A program made the position numbers and the translations under genes. Below, one piece after another: positions 1 through 8,449 of a stretch of DNA of 64,000 nucleotides. Under the pieces are notes generated by a model. That model made no database searches and was not told the DNA's origin. It saw only the letters and a list, made by a program, of their open reading frames with translations. The DNA comes from CAZFZT01 sp964523675 (GTDB lineage: Bacteria > Planctomycetota > Phycisphaerae > Phycisphaerales > SM1A02): NCBI GenBank assembly GCA_964523675.1, contig CAZFZT010000001.1, positions 70,067 through 134,066 of the forward strand, written 5' to 3'. How positions within the stretch are numbered: position 1 is the stretch's first letter; each line of letters opens with the position of its first letter.

Positions 1-314
1 GAGGTCTTGTTGATAACGACGTTGAGGAACTCGTCGATTGACTTTTCGATTTCCTTCGGCGCGCTGGTCGCTGCGGAAGCGCGAGTGAGGGTGCGCATCG
101 AGAAGAGGCCCGCAGCAGCGATGAGCGCGACGATCACAATGAGCATCGTGCCGCTCTTTATCTTCAGACGGGGCTTCTCCTCAAACGTTATCACGTCACC
201 AGTGTCCGAAAACTCGTCGCTGCCGAGGATCATGTGCTTGTCCTCGCCGCCGGCCGAATCTGCGGAATCGCTTATGCCCTCCGTAATGGGATTGTGTTCG
301 CTGAAATCCACCAT
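1..314 (-). CDS. Partial single-pass membrane protein at the end of the pil operon
   Basis: The frame opens with ATG at 314 and runs off the left edge after about 104 residues. Residues 1-47 are acidic and look disordered. A basic patch (KPRLKIK) is followed by one membrane helix at about 56-73, and the rest should lie outside the cytoplasm. It starts 17 nt after the pilO stop on the same strand, so it is very likely co-transcribed with pilMNO. In type IV pilus operons this slot usually holds PilP, but I see no lipobox or PilP motif in the visible part, so the family stays open. A GspC/PulC-like or lineage-specific platform component is also possible. Confidence 0.7.
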   Translation of the reverse strand, partial: MVDFSEHNPITEGISDSADSAGGEDKHMILGSDEFSDTGDVITFEEKPRLKIKSGTMLIVIVALIAAAGLFSMRTLTRASAATSAPKEIEKSIDEFLNVVINKT

Positions 315-331
315 TCACTCCTTTCGTCGTC

Positions 332-922
332 TCATTCGCCGGACCGACCCGAAGACTCAAAGTAGATGCTGAGGAGGAACTCAGCACGCGTCCAGCCGGG
401 CGGAACACCGCCGTCTCTGGGCTCTGTTCGAGGTCCTGGACGAGCATCACCGGCCGCCCGCTTCAGTTGCATGTTGTGGATGCGCGTGATTCGCGGCAGC
501 TTCTCGAGTTCCAGCAGGAACTGATAGAAGCCGTCGAATTGCCCCTCCATCACCACGCGCAGCGGCAGTTCCATGTAGAGCGCGGCTGGTACAGGTGTTT
601 CGCTCTTCACTGATCGCACACTCTGTGAATTGCGGTCGGCGATGCTCCAGATCTGCTGAAGAATGCCTTCGACATCCTGCTCCGAGGGTAGTTTCGCCTC
701 GACGATTTCGACCGCTTCGCGGCCGGCTTCGATGGCTAGCCCGATGTCTTCGAGCCGTGAAGCGACCTCTTCAAGTTTGTTCAAGCGAGCCAGCTTCACT
801 TCAGTCTCGGCCTCTGCCGCTGCGATGTCGGCGTTCTTCGGCTGGAAGAGATAGAAGTAGGCCGCCACGGGGACTGCCAGCAGGACTACGAAGAAGATGA
901 GTTCACGTACACCGAATCGCAT
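332..922 (-). CDS. pilO: PilO-like type IV pilus / secretion inner-membrane protein
   Basis: A 196-residue protein with a short cytoplasmic N-terminus, one membrane helix (about 8-25), an Ala/Glu-rich coiled coil (about 30-75) and a C-terminal globular domain, which is the PilO/GspM-type layout. Family members pair with PilN to form the inner-membrane alignment complex around the pilus assembly platform. I chose ATG at 922 because it follows a clear AGGAG about 7 nt upstream; the longer frame to 958 adds a charged tail before the helix. The gene lies 10 nt downstream of pilN and directly upstream of another membrane gene. Sequence identity in this family is low, so the call rests mainly on gene order and topology. 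Confidence 0.8.
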   Translation of the reverse strand: MRFGVRELIFFVVLLAVPVAAYFYLFQPKNADIAAAEAETEVKLARLNKLEEVASRLEDIGLAIEAGREAVEIVEAKLPSEQDVEGILQQIWSIADRNSQSVRSVKSETPVPAALYMELPLRVVMEGQFDGFYQFLLELEKLPRITRIHNMQLKRAAGDARPGPRTEPRDGGVPPGWTRAEFLLSIYFESSGRSGE

Positions 923-932
923 GTTGGTCTCC

Positions 933-1715
933 TTATTCCTCGACGTGCGCCCACGCACCGCCCTCGCCCTGCGGCACGCCGATGGTGAGATCGGGGGCGA
1001 CCGGCTCGCGGAGTCCGCGCGGCACGGTCAGCGGCTCGATATGCCGCACATCGGCATCCGGCGAAAGCGTCATGCCGATCCGGAACTGCCGCATCGTTCG
1101 CCCTTCGATCTCCCGCTCCTCCGAATACACGAGAGTGATGTCGCGCAGAAGCGGATGGCTGTTGAGCTGAGCTAGATAGCTGGAAACCTCCAGATCTGTC
1201 GGTGCAACCCCAACCATATTGACACTCACCCGATAACGAGGTGGTTCAATGCCCTTCACCTCCTGCTTGGCTTCTTCGCGGGTGGGTGAACGTGGCTGAC
1301 CGGCCAGACGCTTTTGCTTCGTATCGCCATCAGATTTCGGCGGTTGTCGACGCTCTGATTTGATCTCGAATTCCATCAGTCCGAGCTGCGGCGGCATGCG
1401 GTTGATCAACTCCGCCATGAGAATCGATCGCGGCACGCGCTCCACGAGCGCGGTCGCGAGTTCCGCCTTGCCGAGCATGTCATCGCGCTGCTTCTCAAGT
1501 TCGGTCAGTTCCTGAATCTGCTTGGCGGCGTCCTGATAGCGAGCATTAATCTGCTGCTGCGTACGCTGCACATCAATCCACTTTCGATTGGTGACGAGGA
1601 ACGCTGCAAGCACACCCACCATGACAATGCCGAAGAGAACCAGACTAATGAGGTTCGTCCGCCGTTCGGCGCGCTCGGCAATGTAATCTTCAGGAAGGAA
1701 TGAATTGGTCGTCAT
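933..1715 (-). CDS. pilN: PilN-like type IV pilus / secretion assembly protein
   Basis: A 260-residue bitopic protein: about 21 cytoplasmic residues, a membrane helix at about 22-41, a coiled coil (about 45-80), and a C-terminal domain containing a charged Lys/Arg/Pro-rich insertion (about 118-155). The N-terminal cytoplasmic stretch resembles the INLLP-type segment by which PilN binds PilM, here NSFLPEDYI. It sits between pilM and pilO with gaps of 21 and 10 nt, the canonical M-N-O order. The charged insertion and the extended acidic/Pro-rich C-terminus are longer than in the proteobacterial proteins. Alternative: GspL C-terminal-like protein of a type II secretion system. Confidence 0.85.
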   Translation of the reverse strand: MTTNSFLPEDYIAERAERRTNLISLVLFGIVMVGVLAAFLVTNRKWIDVQRTQQQINARYQDAAKQIQELTELEKQRDDMLGKAELATALVERVPRSILMAELINRMPPQLGLMEFEIKSERRQPPKSDGDTKQKRLAGQPRSPTREEAKQEVKGIEPPRYRVSVNMVGVAPTDLEVSSYLAQLNSHPLLRDITLVYSEEREIEGRTMRQFRIGMTLSPDADVRHIEPLTVPRGLREPVAPDLTIGVPQGEGGAWAHVEE

Positions 1716-1736
1716 AGCGTTCCTCGTTGCAATTCG

Positions 1737-3014
1737 TTAGAGCCGGTCCGAAGCGCAAAGGCCGCACACCGTGGCCCAGCCGGGTTGCGGCTGTGTGCAA
1801 TCGGGCACCGCAGGTCCGGCCGGCAGACTGCTGGTGTCGAATCGTGCCAGCGGATCTCCCAGTCGCGCTGGCAGCCGCAGCGCTTTGGCAACATGCCGGC
1901 ACAGCCACGGTTGCCGTGCTTCCCCACCGAGCAAGACGACGCGATCAATGGTGCGATCGGGAAAGAGCCCGCGGTGGTAGCGCAGGCACATTGACATTTC
2001 ATCTGTGATGGTTTCGAGCAGTTCACTAAAGTCGACATTCGCCGCTTGTGTATGTCCATCGCCGGGCTGGACCGCTCTAGCAATGACGGGAGCGGCCAGA
2101 CCCTTCCGTCTCTCTTCAGCAGTCAACGCAGTGGAAGATGATTCAGGCACCGCCTGCTCACCCGCCATCGCGGCTCGAAGGCGCGCCAGTCCGTTTGCTT
2201 CCACCGATTCAGCTTCCTGCACCGCTTCAACAGGCGCAGTGAGTCGTTGTTCCACGGCCGGGTCCGTCAGCGACAAGCGGTGAGCGCGTGCGCCCGCCGG
2301 ATCACACTTGAGCGCCTTGGCGATGAGTTGATCGAAGTGCGAACCGCCGACCTGAATAGCCCGCGTAAATGTCATCTGGACGCCATGCGCGATGGAGACA
2401 TTCGTGCAGGAATACCCCAGGTCGATATACATCGTCGTGAGTTTCTCGTCACCCGCCCTTCGGTGGATGTGGTCGAAAGCGTGAATGAGAGCGGTCGGTT
2501 GTGCGTGTACGCCGAGCACCTCAAGTCGGCACTTCTCGAGCAGCGCAATGTGTCGCATGATGAGGTCGCGCGGAATGGCAAGACAAATGACCTCGGTTTT
2601 CGCGGCTCCGCCTGTCCCGTCACGGTGAACCTGGGCGACATCATGCGCTCGAACAACCAGCGCGTCCGGAGGCAGGTTCATGGAGATGTGAATCTGCGAT
2701 TTTGCGGCATCAAGAACGCGCGTCCCCTCTGGAACCGAGAGTTGAAGATGCTGCAAAGTGCTCTGGGCCGTCGGCACCGCGCAGATGGCCCGCTTTCCTT
2801 TGAATCCCCCGGACTTCAGCGTCTTCGGCAGTTGCTTTTCGAGATAGGCCATCTGCTGGGCCGGATCGTTACGCACCTCGTCAGGTAATGTAATTTCCGC
2901 TGCAGCAAGAACAGCCGGCTTCTCGCCGGGGGCGATCTGAAGCAGTTTGACCGACGCGGCGCCGAAGTCAATGGCGATTGGGGAAGAGTTGCTCGAAAAC
3001 ATCCGAAAGCGCAT
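1737..3014 (-). CDS. pilM: PilM-like actin-fold ATPase of the pilus platform
   Basis: A 425-residue soluble protein of the actin/FtsA/PilM fold. Visible motifs are phosphate-1 near the N-terminus (AIDFGAASVKLLQI), phosphate-2 in the middle (MYIDLGYSCTNVSIAHG) and a late adenosine-type loop (RVVLLGGEARQPWL). PilM docks on the cytoplasmic tail of PilN and links the platform to the motor ATPases. The protein is longer than the usual 350 or so residues because of a Ser/Glu/Ala-rich insertion at roughly 240-310, before the last subdomain. First gene of the visible operon. ATG at 3002 (MFSSNSS) is an equally possible start. Confidence 0.88.
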   Translation of the reverse strand: MRFRMFSSNSSPIAIDFGAASVKLLQIAPGEKPAVLAAAEITLPDEVRNDPAQQMAYLEKQLPKTLKSGGFKGKRAICAVPTAQSTLQHLQLSVPEGTRVLDAAKSQIHISMNLPPDALVVRAHDVAQVHRDGTGGAAKTEVICLAIPRDLIMRHIALLEKCRLEVLGVHAQPTALIHAFDHIHRRAGDEKLTTMYIDLGYSCTNVSIAHGVQMTFTRAIQVGGSHFDQLIAKALKCDPAGARAHRLSLTDPAVEQRLTAPVEAVQEAESVEANGLARLRAAMAGEQAVPESSSTALTAEERRKGLAAPVIARAVQPGDGHTQAANVDFSELLETITDEMSMCLRYHRGLFPDRTIDRVVLLGGEARQPWLCRHVAKALRLPARLGDPLARFDTSSLPAGPAVPDCTQPQPGWATVCGLCASDRL

Positions 3015-3343
3015 GGCGGCCTCGCAGGATCAGCCACGGAAAGGTCTGCGCGCAGCCGGACACATGGAGCGGCGCGCAACGGGGCTCCGATTGCATCGAC
3101 CGAATGGGAGGTCAGGTTGAGCAGGGGAACGCGGTAAGCGGTACCGGGTGTATCGATCACGCACTCGGCCAGGAAAGCAGCCGATAACACGATGGTCGCT
3201 GGCATTACGGCTGAGATCGCCCGTTTATTCATGCATCTTGGTTCGGCGTCTTCACCAGCGCCTTGACTTCATGCCGACTGTTTGTGCCACTTAAAGAGGA
3301 ACCTGCCCATTCGGGGCCGGGTCAACTGACAGGAGGATGAGGC
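3015..3343. other. Intergenic region between divergent genes
   Basis: A 329-nt gap between pilM (leftward) and the Cys-rich secreted gene (rightward). It must hold both promoters, but I cannot point to convincing -35/-10 boxes. An AGGAGG at about 3331-3336 serves the rightward gene. A minus-strand frame from 3232 begins with a hydrophobic segment but runs 200 nt into pilM in another frame; I do not accept it as a gene. Confidence 0.5.
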
Positions 3344-4165
3344 ATGAACACCTTGAACCAACGCGCGGCCTCTGTGATTGGGGCCTTGGCAGGGCTTGGA
3401 GTTATCGCTGGCGCTGAGGCGCAGGTTTGCGATGAGGTTGAAGCAATCGTCTTGAACCGCACGTATCCGATTGAGCGCAATGTTGATGCTGTGCGCTATG
3501 TGCACGAAGCAATCCTGAGAGATAATGCGTTCGGCGACTACATTTTTGAGTTTTCCGCAAAGCGAATCGACCTTCCCAAGGTTATGGAACGGTGGACGGT
3601 GACTTTTGAGGACGTCGATGGCTTCGATTACGTGCGCCATCTCGATATCGATGCAGGGTGGGCGCATACCTTCCGTTCCTGGACCGTAAATGGAACGCGG
3701 TATGTGTCGATCGAAACTCCACATGCCTCTGCGCAGCTCACCCCGGACAATGCGCTCGGCACGCCTGAATTCGACGCGTTCGTGGCATTGGTGGACCAGA
3801 CGAGCGCCCACCGTGAGGTCGTCACTGGGATTATCGATGACATGCCGCCATGGGATCACCCAGAGCTCGACTGCGTGCATGACTGCGTGACACTCACGGA
3901 TATGTGCGGCATTATTCCAGACTGCTCTGCTGGGATGTCACCGACCGCATGCGAATGCTGGGCATCGTTTGAATGCTGCATGTCCAACTACGTGGACTGG
4001 TACGTTTGCACAAGTGAGTGCATCTGTGCTCTCTGCTGGGACGACTGGGTGGAAAGTTGCTGCGCCGTGATGCCTGCGGAAAGACGCGATGCACAGTTCT
4101 ACTGCGAGCAGGAATTTCTCGATTGCCTCAGGTCACCGAACCTGCAGCCCTGTGCGCAGCAGTAA
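3344..4165 (+). CDS. Secreted cysteine-rich protein of unknown function
   Basis: A 273-residue protein with a signal peptide (about 1-26, cleavage after AGAEA, leaving QVCDEVEA). The start is supported by AGGAGG 8 nt upstream. The middle (about 30-175) is an ordinary soluble domain with few Cys. The C-terminal 95 residues hold about 20 Cys, many in pairs (ECWASFECCMS, CTSECICALCW, ESCCAV), suggesting a disulfide-locked or metal-binding extracytoplasmic module. I recognise no family. It is transcribed alone, divergent from pilM and convergent with the E2 gene. Cys-rich tails also occur in the Rhs tips of this window (33430-33806, 36040-36447), but I see no shared spacing. Confidence 0.75.
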   Translation: MNTLNQRAASVIGALAGLGVIAGAEAQVCDEVEAIVLNRTYPIERNVDAVRYVHEAILRDNAFGDYIFEFSAKRIDLPKVMERWTVTFEDVDGFDYVRHLDIDAGWAHTFRSWTVNGTRYVSIETPHASAQLTPDNALGTPEFDAFVALVDQTSAHREVVTGIIDDMPPWDHPELDCVHDCVTLTDMCGIIPDCSAGMSPTACECWASFECCMSNYVDWYVCTSECICALCWDDWVESCCAVMPAERRDAQFYCEQEFLDCLRSPNLQPCAQQ

Positions 4166-4343
4166 AGCCGCACGGAGCCGTTACAAGTAGCACGCTTCCA
4201 ACTCGCTGCGGTGCTCAAAAGAGGACCGCATCCCGTGACTTTCTGGTTTCCATCTCCATTCGCGAAGGCTCGATACGGGACGTTGTGGATCTTCTGGCAC
4301 TCAGCTTGGCGAATTAGTCTTGGAGGCAGCTGCGACGTCGCAT

Positions 4344-5690
4344 CTATCCCAGCAATCGCTCCGGATCCTCCAGCAACTTGCGCACCGTGTTCAAAAATCG
4401 CGCTCCCTCCGCGCCATCGACTACGCGGTGGTCGCACGAGAGACTCAGCGGCAGCACTTTGCCTGCATAAGACGCGCCGTCCTTCGTAAGCACCTTCTCA
4501 TATGCCCGACCGGCCGCGAGAATGGCGACCTCCGGATAGTTGATGATCGGCGTGGCGAACATGCCGCCGTAGGAGCCGACGTTGGAGATCGTGAACGTTC
4601 CGCCGGTCAGTCGCTCGCGCGCGATTGTGCGGTCGCGGCACTGCCCGGCAACATCGCTCACCGCATCGCTGAGTTGCACAATGCTTCGCTGATCGGCATT
4701 CTCGATCACTGGCACCATCAGGCCGTGATCGGTATCGACAGCGATGCCCATGTTGATCTCGCCCTGGAGCAGGATCTCCTCGTTGGCGTCATCGACATTT
4801 GCGTTGAGCGCAGGATGCTTGCGCAATCCCTTGCAGCACGCAAGTATGATGAACGGCAGGAGACTGAGCTTCTGCCCCAGAACTGTCGCGTATTCCCTGC
4901 GCTTGCGATCGAGCTGCGTGACATCAGCTTCATCAACGACGGTGAAGTGAACGGCTGTCTTGACGGAAAGGTCGAGCGCCTGCGCGATCTTTCTGCGCAC
5001 GCCACGGAATGGAATGCGCTGCGACACGCCTTTGGTGGCCACCGGCGGTGCGGTCATGCGCTCAGGCGAAATGCGGTCGCGCTGCGGTGCGCGGTCCGTT
5101 GAGCGCGATCCGCCGCCGAACGACTCCAGATCGCTGGCGGTGACGCGGCCGCCGCGGCCGGTCCCTTCAACCTGGTTGATGTCAATGTTCATCTCGCGCG
5201 CAAGACGCCGCACGGCAGGCGTGGCGAGGACTTTCCCGGTTTTGGACCGACCGTTCTCGTGTTCACGCCGACGGGCGAAGCGTTCCGAGATGGTCAGTTC
5301 GCCACCGACGCTGCCGACGACTGTACCGGCATCTTCGCGATCCTCTTCCATGGGCGGTTCTGCGTTCTTGGCCGCTTCCACGCGCTTTGGTTGCGGCTTC
5401 GCGCTTGACGCTTTTCCGGTTGACGCAGCACCGATGTCGTAGGTCACGAGCACGGAGCCGACGTTGAGGATGTCGCCTTCCTTGCCCTTGAGTTCCTTGA
5501 TGACGCCGGCCCAAGGGCTTGGCACTTCAACGAGCGCCTTGTCCGTCTCCATCTCAGCGAGCGTCTGGTGCTCATCCACCTTCTCGCCGGGCTTGACGCG
5601 CCATTTGATCAGTTCTGCCTCGTGAACGCCCTCGCCGAGATCGGGCAGGATGAAGTGCGATTTATCGGTTGGTTGTTTGATTCCAGCCAT
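4344..5690 (-). CDS. pdhC: Dihydrolipoamide acetyltransferase (E2) of a 2-oxoacid dehydrogenase complex
   Basis: A 448-residue E2. A single lipoyl domain at about 11-88 carries the lipoyl lysine K51 in METDKALVEV. A flexible linker (about 90-150) leads to a peripheral subunit-binding domain (about 155-192, TPAVRRLARE ... GTGRGGRVTASDL) and then the acyltransferase core, whose catalytic His is H421 in HRVVDG. E2 forms the complex core and moves acyl groups from E1 to CoA. The two E1 genes lie upstream, but a GxxExxY gene in an inverted repeat has been inserted between them and this gene, so its leader is the repeat arm plus a few bases with no strong Shine-Dalgarno. No E3 gene is seen. Pyruvate is the likeliest substrate; a branched-chain complex cannot be excluded. 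Confidence 0.93.
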   Translation of the reverse strand: MAGIKQPTDKSHFILPDLGEGVHEAELIKWRVKPGEKVDEHQTLAEMETDKALVEVPSPWAGVIKELKGKEGDILNVGSVLVTYDIGAASTGKASSAKPQPKRVEAAKNAEPPMEEDREDAGTVVGSVGGELTISERFARRREHENGRSKTGKVLATPAVRRLAREMNIDINQVEGTGRGGRVTASDLESFGGGSRSTDRAPQRDRISPERMTAPPVATKGVSQRIPFRGVRRKIAQALDLSVKTAVHFTVVDEADVTQLDRKRREYATVLGQKLSLLPFIILACCKGLRKHPALNANVDDANEEILLQGEINMGIAVDTDHGLMVPVIENADQRSIVQLSDAVSDVAGQCRDRTIARERLTGGTFTISNVGSYGGMFATPIINYPEVAILAAGRAYEKVLTKDGASYAGKVLPLSLSCDHRVVDGAEGARFLNTVRKLLEDPERLLG

Positions 5691-5696
5691 AAGAGA

Positions 5697-6169
5697 TTCA
5701 CCACAGAGGCACAGAGAGCACAGAGGACGAGCGATTTTGATTAGAGGACTCGGCGAACGATTCCGTCCTTCAGGCGCGCTACGTTGAAGTTGATGATGAG
5801 GCCGACGCGCTTGTGTGAGAGCCGCATGTACGTCAACAACTGCGCTTCGTAGATGGCAGCAATTTCCTCCACTGCCTTCAATTCAACGATTAACTTGTCG
5901 GCAACGAGGAGGTCAATGCGATAGCCGCAATCGAGCCGCCGACCTTTGTAGATTACGGGAAGCTCCAACTGGCGCTGGAATGAGATATCGCGACGGATGA
6001 ATTCATCACAGAGGCACACTTCATAGGCCGATTCCAGAAGGCCAGGGCCCAGACCGTTATGCACTTCAATCGCGGCGCCAATCACAGCGCGTGTCAGATC
6101 CTCAGCGATGTATGTGCCATTCTCAACAAGTCTGTTCATCTCTGTGCCCTCTGTGCCTCTGTGGTGAAT
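5697..6169. repeat. 31-bp inverted repeat pair enclosing a GxxExxY gene
   Basis: The left arm at 5697-5727 reads ATTCACCACAGAGGCACAGA and continues GAGCACAGAGG. The right arm at 6139-6169 is its reverse complement with one or two mismatches. The arms enclose a 399-bp gene and nothing else. The TGA of E1 beta (6169-6171) overlaps the outer tip of the right arm, and the ATG of E2 lies 7 nt beyond the left arm, so the unit sits precisely between two operon genes. It has the look of a small mobile cassette carrying no transposase. Degenerate relatives of the same arm occur at 10381-10500 and 52955-53098. Confidence 0.85.
5741..6139 (-). CDS. GxxExxY family protein (PDDEXK-like)
   Basis: A 132-residue protein of the GxxExxY family (Pfam PF13366, PD-(D/E)XK nuclease-like fold). 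The signature is GLLESAYEVCL at about 33-43, followed by the core DCGYRIDLLVADKLIVELKAVEEI (split here as two motifs, YRIDLLV and IVELKAV), where D and E-x-K fit nuclease-fold catalytic positions. Its biochemical role is unknown in the literature I know. The ATG sits exactly at the inner edge of the right inverted-repeat arm, so translation signals come from the repeat. It interrupts the pdh operon in the same orientation. Such genes are widespread and patchy, which fits a mobile cassette. Confidence 0.88.
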   Translation of the reverse strand: MNRLVENGTYIAEDLTRAVIGAAIEVHNGLGPGLLESAYEVCLCDEFIRRDISFQRQLELPVIYKGRRLDCGYRIDLLVADKLIVELKAVEEIAAIYEAQLLTYMRLSHKRVGLIINFNVARLKDGIVRRVL

Positions 6170-7137
6170 CAGTAAGCGGCCACCTCATCGATCGCCTTGC
6201 CGATGCGCTCCGCTTCGGGGAGGTACTCAAGCTCCAACTTGTAATAGGGCATCACCGTATCAAAGCCCGTGACGCGCTGGACCGGCGCTTCCAGGTGCAG
6301 GAAACAGTGCTCCATGATTCGCGCTGCGATCTCTGCGCCGAAGCCGGCTGTCTTGGGCGCTTCATGCACGACGATCGCCCGGCCGGTCTTCTTTACGGAT
6401 GCTTCAATCGTCGCCATATCAAGCGGATAAATCGTGCGCAGGTCGATGAGTTCGATGGACTTGTCGCTCGCTTCGATCGCCTTCATGCACTGCACGACCG
6501 TTGCACCCCACGAGATAACGGTGATGTCATCGCCTTCTTCGACAACGCGCGCTTCACCGATCGGAATGGTGTATTCGTCTTCAGGCACTTCTTCTCTAAA
6601 CGCACGGTAGATGCGCTTGGGCTCGAAGAAGATGACCGGGTCGGGGTCGCGAATCGCGCTGATGAGAAGGCCCTTGGCGTCGTAGGGCGAAGCGGGCATG
6701 ACGACCTTGATGCCAGGATGATGCGCGTAGATCGCTTCGGGCGAATCGCTGTGCAGTTCCGGCGCGTGAATGCCGCCGCCGACGGGCACGCGCACGACCA
6801 TCGGCACAGTGAACGCGCCGCGCGTGCGTGTTCTCATGCGAGCGGCATGCGTGGTGAGCTGGTCATACGCCGGGCCAAGGAATCCTTCGAACTGAATCTC
6901 AGGAATCGGCCGCAGGCCGTTCATGGCCAAGCCGATTGCGGTGCCGATGATGCCCGATTCAGCGAGCGGCGAATCAACGACGCGGTCACTGCCAAAGCGC
7001 GCGTGCAGCCCTTCGGTGACGCGAAACACGCCGCCGTTGGGCCCGACGTCCTCGCCGAGAATGATGATGCGATCGTCCGCCTCCATTTCCTGGATGAGGG
7101 CAAGATTGATTGCCTGTACGAGTGTTAGATTTGCCAT
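6169..7137 (-). CDS. pdhB: 2-oxoacid dehydrogenase E1 component, beta subunit
   Basis: A 322-residue transketolase-like beta subunit. The N-terminus carries the expected ILGEDVG motif, with PLAESGIIGTAIGLA and EIQFEGFLGPAYDQL next; these form the thiamine diphosphate site with the alpha subunit. The C-terminal domain holds DLRTIYPLD and VHEAPKTAGFGAEIA. With the alpha subunit it decarboxylates the 2-oxoacid and reductively acylates the lipoyl group of E2. It follows the alpha gene with a 27-nt gap. Its stop codon lies within the tip of the inverted repeat that separates it from E2. Confidence 0.95.
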   Translation of the reverse strand: MANLTLVQAINLALIQEMEADDRIIILGEDVGPNGGVFRVTEGLHARFGSDRVVDSPLAESGIIGTAIGLAMNGLRPIPEIQFEGFLGPAYDQLTTHAARMRTRTRGAFTVPMVVRVPVGGGIHAPELHSDSPEAIYAHHPGIKVVMPASPYDAKGLLISAIRDPDPVIFFEPKRIYRAFREEVPEDEYTIPIGEARVVEEGDDITVISWGATVVQCMKAIEASDKSIELIDLRTIYPLDMATIEASVKKTGRAIVVHEAPKTAGFGAEIAARIMEHCFLHLEAPVQRVTGFDTVMPYYKLELEYLPEAERIGKAIDEVAAY

Positions 7138-7164
7138 ACTTTCGTCGATTCCCTTCAGTCCGGT

Positions 7165-8283
7165 TCAGTGTTCCACGCGCTCGCGTACTTCAACCTGCGA
7201 TGAATCCTGGCCCAGACTGCTCGTGCGCATCGTCTGCCGCTGCACCTTGAGTTCGTCGAGCGGCTGGGCATACATCGAATCGAAGAAATCGCCCGCCGTC
7301 GGCGCTTCGATTTCCTCCGCGCGCTTCACCGCCGCAGACACTTCCTTCTTCGCGCGCTCAAGCGCCGCTTCCTGCTTCTTGTCATCCCACAACTTGCGCT
7401 CGCGCAGGTACTTCTCCAGCCGCAGCATCGGGTCGCGCTTCTTCCACATCTCGACTTCCTCGGCCTTGCGGTACCTTCGCGCATCGTCTGCTGTGGTGTG
7501 ATCGCCCAGCCGGTACGTGACCGCTTCGATGAACGTAGGCCGCTTGTTCTTGCGCGCGTTGGCCGCTGCGTCCTTCACCGCCTTCACCACTGCGAAGATG
7601 TCGTTGCCGTCGACCTGCACGCAGTCCATGCCGTACGCCAGGCCGCGCTGCGCGACCGTCGGGGCTGAGCACTGAATCTTCGATGGCACCGAAATCGCCC
7701 AGCCGTTGTTCTGGCAGAAGAAGATCACGGGGATATCAAGGTTCGCTGCGAAGTTCGCCGCTTCGTGGAAGTCGCCTTCGCTCGTTGCGCCGTCGCCGAA
7801 GAACGTGCATGCGATCGAATCTTCCTTGCGATATTTCGCCGCCCATGCGAGCCCGGTCGCGTGGAGCATCTGCGTGCCGATGGGAATCGCCAGCGGCGTG
7901 ATGTGCAGGTCGCGCGGGATCTGGTTGCCGCGCTCATCGCCCATCCAGTGCAGCAGAATCATCTCCAAAGGCAGGCCGCGCCAGAAAAGGCCGGGGTTCT
8001 CGCGGTAGCACGGCACCAGCCAGTCGGTCTTCTTGAGCGCGTACGCAGCGCCGAGCGATGTCGCTTCCTGCCCCTTGTTCTCCGGGTACGTGCCCATGCG
8101 GCCGGAGCGCTGCAACTTGAACGCGACTTCGTCATAGTGCCGGCACAGCACCATGTGCTCATAGAGCTTGACGGCATCCTTGTCCGGGATCAGCCCCTTG
8201 CCGAGTTTGGCATCGAAGTTGCCATGCTCATCAAGGATGGAGATGTTCTCGATCTTGGTTTCAAAGACGGTTTTGATCGGCAT
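7165..8283 (-). CDS. pdhA: 2-oxoacid (pyruvate-type) dehydrogenase E1 component, alpha subunit
   Basis: A 372-residue alpha subunit. The thiamine diphosphate motif is clear: GDGATSEGDFHEAANFA followed by CQNNGWAIS. The phosphorylation-loop region YRLGDHTTADDARRYR is also present. The length fits heterotetrameric E1 of Gram-positive or planctomycete type. It is the first gene of the operon (alpha, beta, [GxxExxY], E2). The Lys/Glu-rich C-terminal third is probably helical. Pyruvate is favoured because the protein resembles PdhA of Gram-positive bacteria more than BkdA1, but the substrate is not proven by the sequence. Confidence 0.94.
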   Translation of the reverse strand: MPIKTVFETKIENISILDEHGNFDAKLGKGLIPDKDAVKLYEHMVLCRHYDEVAFKLQRSGRMGTYPENKGQEATSLGAAYALKKTDWLVPCYRENPGLFWRGLPLEMILLHWMGDERGNQIPRDLHITPLAIPIGTQMLHATGLAWAAKYRKEDSIACTFFGDGATSEGDFHEAANFAANLDIPVIFFCQNNGWAISVPSKIQCSAPTVAQRGLAYGMDCVQVDGNDIFAVVKAVKDAAANARKNKRPTFIEAVTYRLGDHTTADDARRYRKAEEVEMWKKRDPMLRLEKYLRERKLWDDKKQEAALERAKKEVSAAVKRAEEIEAPTAGDFFDSMYAQPLDELKVQRQTMRTSSLGQDSSQVEVRERVEH

Positions 8284-8449
8284 TTGTTTGTCCTGCGGAG
8301 TCGGTCGCCAATGCTGCAGTAGGTGCGGCGGCGGTATTCTACAGGATAGGTTCAGCGGGCTGAATACGCCAGATCAAAGGAAGGTCGGCGGCCGCGGCAG
8401 TGTCTGATTCAGGCGGAGGGGACTTCCATTTCCAACTGGAGGATTCTTG

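Noticed and set aside
2816..3232. Minus-strand frame with a hydrophobic N-terminus upstream of pilM
   Set aside because: Nearly half of it overlaps pilM in another frame, that part has shadow-like composition (Arg/Ser/Pro/Cys), and no ribosome-binding site is evident.
4320..5102. Long plus-strand frame opposite the E2 gene
   Set aside because: Antisense shadow of a strongly conserved E2 protein; no recognisable domain and His/Arg/Ala-biased composition.
6091..7128. 345-codon plus-strand frame opposite E1 beta
   Set aside because: Mirror of the E1 beta codons; E1 beta is certain from its motifs.
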